Shown here: piece after piece, positions 41,439 through 49,698 of the stretch
How the letters are laid out: every line of letters begins with the position of its first letter
Position numbering within the stretch: the first letter of the stretch is position 1
Origin: Cohnella lupini
GTDB taxonomy: Bacteria > Bacillota > Bacilli > Paenibacillales > Paenibacillaceae
Direction of reading: 5' to 3'
Length of the DNA stretch: 64,000 bases
Assembly (NCBI RefSeq): GCF_003386205.1
Contig: NZ_QRDY01000009.1
Coordinates: forward strand, 1 to 64,000
Notes under the pieces: model-generated
Database searches by the model: none
What the model was told of the DNA's origin: nothing
What the model saw: only the letters and a program-made list of their open reading frames with translations
Made by a program: the position numbers and the translations under genes

Positions 41439-44400
41439 CTAACTCATCCAGCTCGAGATTTCCAAGAAGTAAGCGATGAACTGGTCCGACGTCATCGGCC
41501 GTCCGGTAAAGAAGCCTTGAATCCGGTCGCACTGCAATTGTTGCAACCGATGCAGCTGACCTTCCGTCTCGACCCCTTCCGCCGTTACCGACAAGCCCAA
41601 GCTATGAGACATCTCGATAATCGCCTTGGCGATAGCATCGTCATCGGAATCCTCTATCATGTTCAGGATAAAGGAAGGATCTAGCTTGACGATATGGACG
41701 GGCAGCTTCTTCAGCAACAGAAGCGAGGATTGACCGATTCCGAAATCGTCGATGGCGATTTTAACTCCGATTTCCACCAGCTCGCCAAGCATACTTATGC
41801 TGTGCTCCATGTTCTGCACGGCGGTATGCTCGGTGATCTCCAGGCATAGGTTAAACGGCTCGATACCCGTGTCCCGAAGCACCTTTCGGACTAGCTCGGG
41901 GAAATTCTCCTGCTGGAATTGTAGCGCGGATATATTCACCGAAATAACAAGCGAAGGCATTCCGGCGCGAATCCAACGCCTGCATTCCAGGCAAGCCTGC
42001 TCTAGAACCCATTGCCCGATCGGAATAATAAGCGAGGTTTCCTCCGCGAGCGGGATGAACTCTCCCGGCTGAATCGTTTTACCGTCGGGGGTATTCCATC
42101 TAAGCAGCGTCTCGGCACCGTGAACCTTTCCCGTGGACAGCGATACTTGGGGTTGGAAATTCAACGCCAATTCTCCCCGTTCCAATGCGTATCTTAGTCC
42201 GCTCTCCATATTGAATCTTTCCACCCTTTTCGAGCTTAGCGCAGGTGTGTAGATTTCCAGTCGATTGCCGCCGTTCTCCTTCGTATGGTACATCGCCAAG
42301 TCCGCATACCTGATGAGAGAATCGACGTTCTCGCCATGACACGGGTAGATACACGCCCCTACGCTCGCGGAAAGATAGAATTTCTGGCCTTCCAATAGAA
42401 AGGGCTTCGTCAACATTCGAAGCATCTTGTCCGCAACGGTTACTACCTCTTCCACTCCTTCGATTCTGGACAACAATACGATGAATTCGTCGCCGCCCAG
42501 CCTCGCGATGATATCGCTCTCCTTCACGCATGCATTCAGCTCTTGAGCCACTTGCTGCAAGAGCATATCCCCGGTCTGATGACCCTGAGTATCGTTAACG
42601 ATCTTGAAGCGATCTAGATCGATCATCATGACGGCTAATTTCTTTCCGTCCCGATCCCTTTCCTTCATTGCCGCGTTCAATTCGTCCTTGTACAGCAACC
42701 GGTTGGGCAGTCCCGTTAGCGCATCCTGATACGCCAATTGAGTAATCCTGGCCTCATTATCCTTCTTCTCCGTAATATCCGTCATGGAACCGATGATACG
42801 AATCGCCTTGCCGGCATCGTTCCAGACGATATCCCCCGCCATATATATCCACGAGAAATGACTACCCTCGCCCCGAATACGGAATTCCAGCTGAATCGGA
42901 TGGTTTGTGCGGTACGGCTGCACGAAACATAAGCGGAGCGCCTTCCGATCCTCGCGATGAACCAGCTTCATGAAGGCCCGCGGTTCATTCGTCAATTCCA
43001 TGCTAGTCCTGCTTAATATATTATGCGCCCGGATATTCCAATGAATCTTGTTGGTCTCCAAATTCCAATCCCATATTCCGTCGTTCGTCGTCCGGGATAC
43101 GATCTCCAATTTCTCCGCGATCGAGCGAATTTGGTCGAAGAGCAGCTCGCGTTCCAACGCGACGGCAAGAATCGTGAAGCTATGACGGGAGAGGTCGTTC
43201 GCGACGAAATTGTTCAACGGATCGAGCGGACCCGCAAGAGCGATATACCCCCAATTCTGAAGATCCGACTTAACGGGATGCAGAATGACGACGTCTTCGC
43301 CACCGGGTTGAGTACCGGGCGGAAGGAAATCTACCGGAGGGAACCGATGCAATGGATATGCCTTCCCGACAGGCGGAACTCTATCTCCGTTCTTGCTGAA
43401 CGCTTGCCGGACGACCAGTTGCTTCTCTCCGTTCGCGTCCTCTTCCCACAAAGCCAGACATCCCCAGTGCGACAAATTCCAGAAGAGCTTGGAAATATGT
43501 ATTTTATCGTCTTTAGTGGCTAGGATTAATCCCTGTGTCATCTTATAATTGTTGACCGTAATATTATGCAGCGAGATGCGAAGCTGGGAAAGGCTCTGCA
43601 TATAATGATCGAATTCGGCCGCCGAGGAAAATTGCGTTCTCTCCGCGCATCCGCAAGAGGAACGAATAACGAGGCGCGCCGGTATGATCGACTCCCTCGC
43701 ATCCGGCTTCCCCTTCTCCAGCATCTCGAAAGCGATGCGGACGGCTTCGTTAGCCATCGCCTCGAACGGCTGACGAATCGTCGAAAGCGAAGGATAGTTA
43801 ACGGCCGCCTGATGAATATCGTCGTATCCGATAACGGCGAAGTCTTTCGGCACGGAATAGCCTCGCGATTGCAGACAGTCGATGATCCCCAGCGCGTTCA
43901 AGTCCGTACCGGCGGCAAACGCGGTGAAGGGAATGTCGCCGAGCAGCAACTGCTCCGTCGCTTTATGCCCGCTCTCCAGCAAGTTGTCGTCCGTCCTGAC
44001 TACCAGTCGCTCGTCAAATGGCAGTCCCCGCTCTTCCAAAGCATCCCGGTATCCTAAATATCGTTCGTACAAGTCGTACTGAGTCACATTGCCGACGAAC
44101 GCGATCCCCATATGCCCGTGATCGATCAAATGGCAGACCGCCGTTTTCATGCTCGTCCGATTATCGGCGAGAACGGAATACCCTTGCGGATAAGGGGATT
44201 GGAACCCGACGCACACGAAAGGCTTATCGCTGTTCCCCAGCATTTCCAGGAAAGAAGCGCTTGCGGACGGCAAAATCAATATCCAAGCATCTACCAGGTC
44301 GAATGCGATGGGTTCATCCAACGCGGTTATTCCCAAGTAATCATCGGCGACTTGTATCGCGAATAGCTGCGATTGCCGCTCACGAACGGCTTGATGCATA

Positions 44401-44474
44401 TGCGGTAACAGTCGTCCGTAATATTCCCCGTCCAGGTGCGGCGCGATCACGCCTATCCGGTATCCTTGAACCAT
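41439..44474 (-). CDS. LacI-type sensor / PAS / GGDEF / EAL cyclic-di-GMP protein
   Basis: The 1011-residue protein has no signal peptide or membrane helix. Residues 1-275 are a LacI/periplasmic-binding-like sensor without the DNA-binding head (VQGYRIGVIAPHLDGEYYGR, VIGYDDIHQAAVNYPSLSTI). A GAF-like region (about 285-445) and a PAS-PAC unit (about 455-575, GSMTDITEKK) follow. Then come GGDEF (LTGLPNRLL, ARLGGDEFIVLL) and EAL (AETLLRW in place of EALLRW, DDFGIGQSSL, VKLDPSF, TAEGVET, IQGFFTGRP). Catalytic residues look intact in both, so it may make or break c-di-GMP. AGGGGG precedes the ATG. A small cytoplasmic ligand, perhaps a sugar, is the likely input. Confidence 0.93.
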   Translation of the reverse strand: MVQGYRIGVIAPHLDGEYYGRLLPHMHQAVRERQSQLFAIQVADDYLGITALDEPIAFDLVDAWILILPSASASFLEMLGNSDKPFVCVGFQSPYPQGYSVLADNRTSMKTAVCHLIDHGHMGIAFVGNVTQYDLYERYLGYRDALEERGLPFDERLVVRTDDNLLESGHKATEQLLLGDIPFTAFAAGTDLNALGIIDCLQSRGYSVPKDFAVIGYDDIHQAAVNYPSLSTIRQPFEAMANEAVRIAFEMLEKGKPDARESIIPARLVIRSSCGCAERTQFSSAAEFDHYMQSLSQLRISLHNITVNNYKMTQGLILATKDDKIHISKLFWNLSHWGCLALWEEDANGEKQLVVRQAFSKNGDRVPPVGKAYPLHRFPPVDFLPPGTQPGGEDVVILHPVKSDLQNWGYIALAGPLDPLNNFVANDLSRHSFTILAVALERELLFDQIRSIAEKLEIVSRTTNDGIWDWNLETNKIHWNIRAHNILSRTSMELTNEPRAFMKLVHREDRKALRLCFVQPYRTNHPIQLEFRIRGEGSHFSWIYMAGDIVWNDAGKAIRIIGSMTDITEKKDNEARITQLAYQDALTGLPNRLLYKDELNAAMKERDRDGKKLAVMMIDLDRFKIVNDTQGHQTGDMLLQQVAQELNACVKESDIIARLGGDEFIVLLSRIEGVEEVVTVADKMLRMLTKPFLLEGQKFYLSASVGACIYPCHGENVDSLIRYADLAMYHTKENGGNRLEIYTPALSSKRVERFNMESGLRYALERGELALNFQPQVSLSTGKVHGAETLLRWNTPDGKTIQPGEFIPLAEETSLIIPIGQWVLEQACLECRRWIRAGMPSLVISVNISALQFQQENFPELVRKVLRDTGIEPFNLCLEITEHTAVQNMEHSISMLGELVEIGVKIAIDDFGIGQSSLLLLKKLPVHIVKLDPSFILNMIEDSDDDAIAKAIIEMSHSLGLSVTAEGVETEGQLHRLQQLQCDRIQGFFTGRPMTSDQFIAYFLEISSWMS

Positions 44475-44742
44475 GATACCCCCTGCCTTCTACGTGTAAG
44501 TAAATATCGAATGTGGTTAATGACAAATTTCAACATCTTTCCTCGAAATCCTTTTGAAGAACTTCATAGCGGGCAAAAAACTTGCGGTAGATATCGACAC
44601 CCTTCGTATCGTATTTCCGCGCGTTTTCATGGTCTCTATTCCCTTATCGGAAAATATCGCATTTGTTGAGAGCGAAAAAGGCGATTTTCTTCATCGCCAA
44701 AGACGCCTCGTCTCGAGACGGCAAGCCCATTAGCTTAGATAA

Positions 44743-44842
44743 CTATTATTTCTTCTCGGGGGGCTACTCCGGGAAAAATAGTATCTCAGGGCACGCTTAT
44801 TTGCCTCCGGGGAGCTATTTGGGGCAATTGTACCGCCTCGCG
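44743..44842. repeat. Degenerate ~20-bp repeat tract
   Basis: Blocks of the form CTATTT or CTTATTT, a few bases, then CTCCGGGG/CTCGGGG/CTCGCGG recur at about 44743, 44796 and 44815, with a related block (CTACTCCGGG) at 44764. The pattern resumes after the inserted element at 45115 (CTATTTCAACTCGCGG). No ORF with a ribosome site runs through it. I do not recognise the family. Confidence 0.4.
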
Positions 44843-45102
44843 GTTACTACTTAGGTGCCCCGCTGTCCAGTACGATGGTAATCATCGTTATTCAAGCCAA
44901 TGAGCCCTATTGAAATCAAAGTAGGATGGAGAACATCGCTATTGATTGAATATTCGGAAGGAAAACCATAAATATTGAACAATAGCGATAATAACCATCC
45001 TTATCCAGCTTATATTTTGATCATGGATCTAAATTACATGGATTCACATCGCTATTGGATATGTACCCAAGAGTGCTTCCTTTTACAGACCTAAGTAGTA
45101 AC
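44843..45102. mobile_element. Candidate 260-bp MITE-like element
   Basis: The element has 14-bp perfect terminal inverted repeats (GTTACTACTTAGGT at 44843-44856 and its complement at 45089-45102). It is flanked by a 9-bp direct repeat matching at 8 positions (CGCCTCGCG at 44834-44842, GGCCTCGCG at 45103-45111). Inside, ATCGCTATTG and its complement, bracketed by GGATGG/CCATCC, can form a long hairpin, and a third ATCGCTATTG copy follows. It is AT-richer than its surroundings and encodes nothing visible. The size, inverted ends and probable target duplication fit a non-autonomous transposable element; no transposase was seen. Confidence 0.5.
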
Positions 45103-45159
45103 GGCCTCGCGAGCCTATTTCAACTCGCGGAGCGCATTGGTATGTAGCCTGGTTACTAC

Positions 45160-45425
45160 GGATGATAAAGGAGGAGTGAAAGTCCAATCGAACTAGGGGA
45201 TGACTCGTTATGGACAGTGTTGTTAGTCATGGAAGGTAGATGGAGCAGCTATGCTCTGACATGAGTCCTAGTTGCGATTGATTTAATGTACTGGGTTCGA
45301 GAAAAATCAGAGGGGAAAACCGGGGAGTGCGCAATGAACGATCGATCAACGACGGGTATTATAGCTTGCTGTCTATAAATCGTCATGGACGGTTGCTTCC
45401 CGCCATCGAACATTTGATTTAACGA
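45160..45425 (+). ncRNA. Structured-RNA-like segment, possibly a group II intron fragment
   Basis: After GGAGGAGTGAAAGTCC, a string typical of group II intron domain I, a long stem forms: CAATCG+AACTAGG (45185-45197) pairs with CCTAGTT+CGATTG (45267-45280, one bulged G). Inside is a GAGCA-GCTA-TGCTC hairpin. A further CAGAGGGGAAAACCGGGG follows. No intron-encoded reverse transcriptase and no convincing domain V were found, so this is at best a remnant or an unrelated structured RNA. The rest of 44475-45549 holds no gene. Confidence 0.3.
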
Positions 45426-45549
45426 CACGCCGTTAATGCTGGCGCTTAGGCAAAAATCTCATTCGACGGCGCTAGCGTTCGAAAAGCGGCTATGGAAGCG
45501 GCTACGGTAAAGGATGTTACGTGATGACTTTGGGCAGTAACTTCGGACT

Positions 45550-46590
45550 TCAATTCAACATGGCGGTAATCATTCGCGGAATGTCCCTTAGGGCCGACTT
45601 AACTTCGACGGCTCCCATATCGTACGCCGCCTTGGGCATTCCGTACACGACGGACGAACGCTCGTCCTGCCCGATCGTCCTAGCCCCCTTGTTCCTCATC
45701 GCCAACAGTCCCCGCGCTCCGTCTTGGCCCATACCGGTCAGCAACACGCCGATCGCCCTATTGCCCGCCTCCTTGGCGGCGGATTCGAACAAGACGTCGA
45801 CCGAAGGGCAATGTCCGCTTACCTTTTCGCCCCTGCGACATTCCACCTTGAATCTTTTGCCGACTTTGACCAACGTGATGTGCCGATCTCCCGGGGCGAT
45901 CAACACCGTGCCTTGATCGACGTAATCCCCTTCCTTTGCTTCACTGACTCTAAGAGAGCAAGCCAGATTCAGCCTTTCCGCGAACATGCGGGAGAATACG
46001 GGCGGGATATGCTGAACGATAACGATACCGGGGGAACTCGGGGACAATCCGCTAAGCACCGAATGAATGGCTTCCGTCCCGCCTGTCGAAGCTCCGATGA
46101 CGATTATTCGATCCGAATCCTTCGAAATAGAGTGGAGCATCCCACTAGCGCTTGGTCCGGGCGCCGCGGCTCTGCCGACGACTTTCGCCTGAGAGGCGGC
46201 CTTAATAACGTCTATAAGATCGTGAAGGAAGATTTCCACCCTGCCCGGAGTCATGAAGCTCGGCTTGGCCACGAATTCCACGGCTCCGGCCTTCAGCGCA
46301 TCGAGAGCCGATTCATCCATAGAACTCACGGCTATGACGGGCAATGGATACTGGGGAAGCAGTTGACGAATAAATTCGATCCCGTTCATATGCGGCATCT
46401 CTATGTCGCATGTAATTATATCCGGCCTATATTGCAGAATCTTGTCGCGCGCTTCGTAGGGATCCTTGGCGACGCCCACGACTTCAATGTCAGGGTCGGA
46501 AGAGATTCCCCTCATCAGAACCTCTCGGAAAACGAGAGAATCGTCCACCACCAATACTCTAATCCTTCTTTTCCCTTCCCAATCCAGCAT
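45550..46590 (-). CDS. cheB: Chemotaxis protein-glutamate methylesterase CheB
   Basis: CheB removes methyl groups from chemoreceptor glutamates and is activated by phosphorylation from CheA. The 346-residue protein has a receiver domain (phospho-Asp62 in CDIEMPHMNG, DD pair at 16-17) and the methylesterase domain with the triad Ser168 (IGASTGGTEA), His194 (VQHIPPVFS) and Asp290 (GMGQDGARG). GGGAGG is 7 nt before the ATG. It is the last gene of the cheA-cheW-mcp-cheR-cheB unit. No clear terminator was found after it. Confidence 0.96.
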   Translation of the reverse strand: MLDWEGKRRIRVLVVDDSLVFREVLMRGISSDPDIEVVGVAKDPYEARDKILQYRPDIITCDIEMPHMNGIEFIRQLLPQYPLPVIAVSSMDESALDALKAGAVEFVAKPSFMTPGRVEIFLHDLIDVIKAASQAKVVGRAAAPGPSASGMLHSISKDSDRIIVIGASTGGTEAIHSVLSGLSPSSPGIVIVQHIPPVFSRMFAERLNLACSLRVSEAKEGDYVDQGTVLIAPGDRHITLVKVGKRFKVECRRGEKVSGHCPSVDVLFESAAKEAGNRAIGVLLTGMGQDGARGLLAMRNKGARTIGQDERSSVVYGMPKAAYDMGAVEVKSALRDIPRMITAMLN

Positions 46591-46625
46591 GATCGACCCT
46601 CCCGTGCCAGCGCCTAGCGTGTTTT

Positions 46626-47444
46626 CTAACCGTCCCTGCGATACACGGAAGGCATAACGTACCTATAACCCGTACCATCTCGCTCCAACGACTCGGAATG
46701 ACCGATGAAGAGATAACCTCCGGGCTCCGTATGTTCATAAAATTTCCGAATCAAGTCCGCCTTCGTCCGCTCGTCGAAATAAATCATGACGTTCCTGCAG
46801 AAGATAGCGTGAAATTTCCTTTTGAATGGAAAAGCCGGCTGCATCAGATTGAATCTCCGAAAAATAACGGCTCGTTTGGCTGCATCGGAGACGACTGAAT
46901 GCCCTTCGGGACCCTTGCGGAAATAGACCGAACGCCATGCGGAAGGCAGAGCTTCCAGACTCTTATCGGGATACGTCCCCCGAACCGCGGTTTCCAGCGC
47001 CTTCGAGGATATATCGGTAGCCAGCACTCGGGTGTCCCAAGCCGGCTGCTCGGATCGGAAACGCTCGTCAAGAAGGAATGCCAGCGTATACGCTTCTTCA
47101 CCGGTGGAGCAGCCTGCGCACCAAATCCGCACATCCCTGTTGCGAATCGTTTGGGACAACCCCGGGAGCACCCGATCCTTGAAAAATTGAAAATGGCTGG
47201 CTTCCCTCATGAAAAACGTATGATTAGTCGTGATCTTATCCGCGAGCAAAGAAATAGCCGCACCGCTCGAATCCGACAGTAGATGGTGGAAATAATCGGT
47301 GAAATTACTGAACCGCTGCTCTGCCAGCACCTGCTGAAGCCGGCCCGCGAGTAACGCTTTCTTCTCGGGCTTCAGATGAATGCCGTAGCGGCTCTTGATG
47401 AAGTCCGAGAACTGCTTGAACTCTCCGTCGGTAATCGCGATCAT
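46626..47444 (-). CDS. cheR: Chemotaxis protein methyltransferase CheR
   Basis: CheR transfers methyl groups from S-adenosylmethionine to receptor glutamates. The 272-residue protein has the N-terminal helical domain (SRYGIHLKPEKKALLAGRLQ) and the catalytic domain with IWCAGCSTGEEAYTLAFLL and FHAIFCRNVMIYFD. Its ATG begins 2 nt after the receptor stop codon; AAGG lies right against the ATG, so translational coupling to the receptor gene is likely. Confidence 0.96.
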   Translation of the reverse strand: MIAITDGEFKQFSDFIKSRYGIHLKPEKKALLAGRLQQVLAEQRFSNFTDYFHHLLSDSSGAAISLLADKITTNHTFFMREASHFQFFKDRVLPGLSQTIRNRDVRIWCAGCSTGEEAYTLAFLLDERFRSEQPAWDTRVLATDISSKALETAVRGTYPDKSLEALPSAWRSVYFRKGPEGHSVVSDAAKRAVIFRRFNLMQPAFPFKRKFHAIFCRNVMIYFDERTKADLIRKFYEHTEPGGYLFIGHSESLERDGTGYRYVMPSVYRRDG

Positions 47445-47446
47445 CC

Positions 47447-49177
47447 TTAATATTTACCGAATTCCCGGTCGCTCAAGACGATTGAAGACGGAATGGAAGA
47501 AGCCGTCTCGGCGTAATCGTCCTTATGGCTTAACCTTTGCTTTCTAGATCTTCCCGACATATTGCCGAGCATTTGCAGAATCTCCGGGTCCAGCTTCTCC
47601 ATGTCGCGATAAGATGACACGCTTCTAACGGATCTTCTCAACACGAAGCGGCTCACCTGTTCTTTAAGCATCTCGGCTTGCCCGGTCAGCTCCTCCGACG
47701 CGGCGGCGCTCTCTTCCGAAGTCGCGGAATTCGTCTGCACCACTTGGGACACCTGCATGATGCCTTGATTGATTTGAGACACTCCCGATGCTTGCTCGGA
47801 GGAAGCTATGGATATGTTGCCTACCAAGCTGGCTACTTTCGCCACGCCGTCGACAATATGATCCAGGGCGATGGCCGTATCCTTAGCGATACGCGTTCCG
47901 TCTTCCACCTTGCGGATAGAACCTTCGATCATATCGGTCGTTTCCTTCGCCGCATTGGCGGAACGCGCCGCCAGATTCCGCACTTCTTCCGCCACGACGG
48001 CGAAGCCTTTTCCGTGTTGTCCCGCGCGAGCCGCTTCCACCGCGGCATTAAGTGCCAATATATTCGTCTGAAACGCGATTTCGTCTATGACTTTGATTAT
48101 TTTCGATATGCTTCCCGAAGACGTATTGATGTCTTCCATAGCCGTAAGCATCTCGCGCATTCTGGAATTTCCTTGAACGGCATTTTCCTTGGCTTGCTCC
48201 GACAGAGTGTTCGCAAGCGTCGCGTTCTCGGCGTTAAGACGAGTTTGCGCGGATATTTCCTGCAGAGAAGCCGTCAATTGTTCTACCGAGCTGGCTTGTT
48301 CGGCCGCGCCTTGGGACAGCACCATGCTAGACTCGGATACCTGCCTTGCGCCCGTAGATACTTGCTCGGATGCGGTCTGGATATTGGAGAGTACCTCGTT
48401 CATGTTATTCGTCATCTTACCGAAGGCATCGGAAAGTACGCCGACCTCGTCCTTCGTCGTCGCGACAATCTCCAGGTTCAGGTCTCCGTCCGCGATCCTA
48501 TTCGCCGATTCGACCAGCTTTTTAATCGGATTGCTGATGATTCGGGAAATGAACAAACCTAAACCGACCGCCGCAATCATAGCCGCGATTACCACGGCGA
48601 CCATCGTCATGATTGTCGTATTCGCCAATTGTCCGTACTCTTCCGCCCTTTCGGCACCTAACGAGTTCTTCTCCTCGAACAACGTATTGATCAAGCCCGT
48701 GGCTTCATCGGAATGAGCGGCTCCCACGTCCAGCAGACGCATTCCCTCGTCGGTTCTTCCCGATTGCCCGGCTAGAATGACCTGATCGCGAATCTTATCG
48801 TATTCCGTTAACGCGGATTCCAGCTCGTTGAACTTCGCGAGAGTATCGTCGGTTTGTATGCTCTTCTTGAAATCCGCCAGAGACGCCTGGATTTCCTCGT
48901 CGTATTTACTTATATTAGAGATCGCTTCGTCGCGCTTCGCGACATCCTCATATAGAAGGACGTTTCTTACCAGCGCGCGCGAATGATGAAAATTCATGCC
49001 TACTTTGCCCAAGTCCCCAACCGAGACCCCGAATTGATTATATAGATCCGTATATTTGTCATCGATTTTCTTCAGGTTGGTTATTCCGATGACCCCCACG
49101 GTTCCCGCCAGTAAAGCTACCAATATAAAGGATAGAATGAGCTTCTTGCCGATTTTCATATTATAGAACCATTTCAT
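47447..49177 (-). CDS. Methyl-accepting chemotaxis protein (4-helix-bundle sensor)
   Basis: The 576-residue receptor has helix 1 (about 12-31), a four-helix-bundle extracellular sensor (about 32-185), helix 2 (about 190-211), HAMP (about 212-265) and a signalling rod with the consensus tip AFQTNILALNAAVEAARAGQ. GGGGAG is 7 nt before the ATG. A C-terminal tail of about 50 residues follows the rod, without the NWETF-type pentapeptide that tethers CheR. Located inside the che operon, it is the probable dedicated receptor of this CheA. Confidence 0.95.
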   Translation of the reverse strand: MKWFYNMKIGKKLILSFILVALLAGTVGVIGITNLKKIDDKYTDLYNQFGVSVGDLGKVGMNFHHSRALVRNVLLYEDVAKRDEAISNISKYDEEIQASLADFKKSIQTDDTLAKFNELESALTEYDKIRDQVILAGQSGRTDEGMRLLDVGAAHSDEATGLINTLFEEKNSLGAERAEEYGQLANTTIMTMVAVVIAAMIAAVGLGLFISRIISNPIKKLVESANRIADGDLNLEIVATTKDEVGVLSDAFGKMTNNMNEVLSNIQTASEQVSTGARQVSESSMVLSQGAAEQASSVEQLTASLQEISAQTRLNAENATLANTLSEQAKENAVQGNSRMREMLTAMEDINTSSGSISKIIKVIDEIAFQTNILALNAAVEAARAGQHGKGFAVVAEEVRNLAARSANAAKETTDMIEGSIRKVEDGTRIAKDTAIALDHIVDGVAKVASLVGNISIASSEQASGVSQINQGIMQVSQVVQTNSATSEESAAASEELTGQAEMLKEQVSRFVLRRSVRSVSSYRDMEKLDPEILQMLGNMSGRSRKQRLSHKDDYAETASSIPSSIVLSDREFGKY

Positions 49178-49197
49178 CGTCGCACTCCCCAGTCGCT

Positions 49198-49686
49198 CTA
49201 AGTATGTATCAAGCTTTCCACTTCGTTGTCGTTGAGCAGCCTATCGCAATCCAGAAGGAGAATGACGGACGTCCCCGATTTGCCTATCCCCGCAATGTAA
49301 CGGTTAACCCCGTTGCCCGTTTCCGGAGGCGGCACGATTTCGGTAGCCGGAATGGAAAGCACCTCCGATACGCTATCCACGATCAGACCGACCGATATTT
49401 CCTGAATGTCGACCACGACGATGCATGTCCGATCGTTGTATTCCCGAAACGTTTTCTTAAACCTTAGCCTGACGTCCATGACGGGAACGATTTTCCCCCG
49501 TAAATTAATGATTCCGCGAATATGCTCCGGAAGCTCCGGGACCTCCGTGATGCTCTGAATGCCGATAATTTCCGTGACATGCTTGATCTCGATGCCGTAG
49601 AGCTCGTTCCCCAAAGAGAAGGTCAGAAACTTGTCCTTCTGCGCATCTTCCTCGCCGTATTCCTCGGGGCGGTTAAGTCCGCTCAT
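49198..49686 (-). CDS. cheW: Chemotaxis coupling protein CheW
   Basis: CheW links receptors to CheA. The 162-residue protein has the SH3-like CheW fold: FLTFSLGNELYGIEIKHVTE, HIRGIINLRGKIVPVMDVRL and GLIVDSVSEVLSIP. I chose the ATG at 49686, 6 nt after AGGAGGGG; the ATG two codons upstream abuts the ribosome site. It lies 12 nt after cheA. Confidence 0.96.
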   Translation of the reverse strand: MSGLNRPEEYGEEDAQKDKFLTFSLGNELYGIEIKHVTEIIGIQSITEVPELPEHIRGIINLRGKIVPVMDVRLRFKKTFREYNDRTCIVVVDIQEISVGLIVDSVSEVLSIPATEIVPPPETGNGVNRYIAGIGKSGTSVILLLDCDRLLNDNEVESLIHT

Positions 49687-49698
49687 CCCCATCCCCTC

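Noticed and set aside
45300..45480. Group II intron domain V
   Set aside because: A candidate around AGCTTGCTGTC...GGACGGTTGC was paired by hand and gave too few base pairs.
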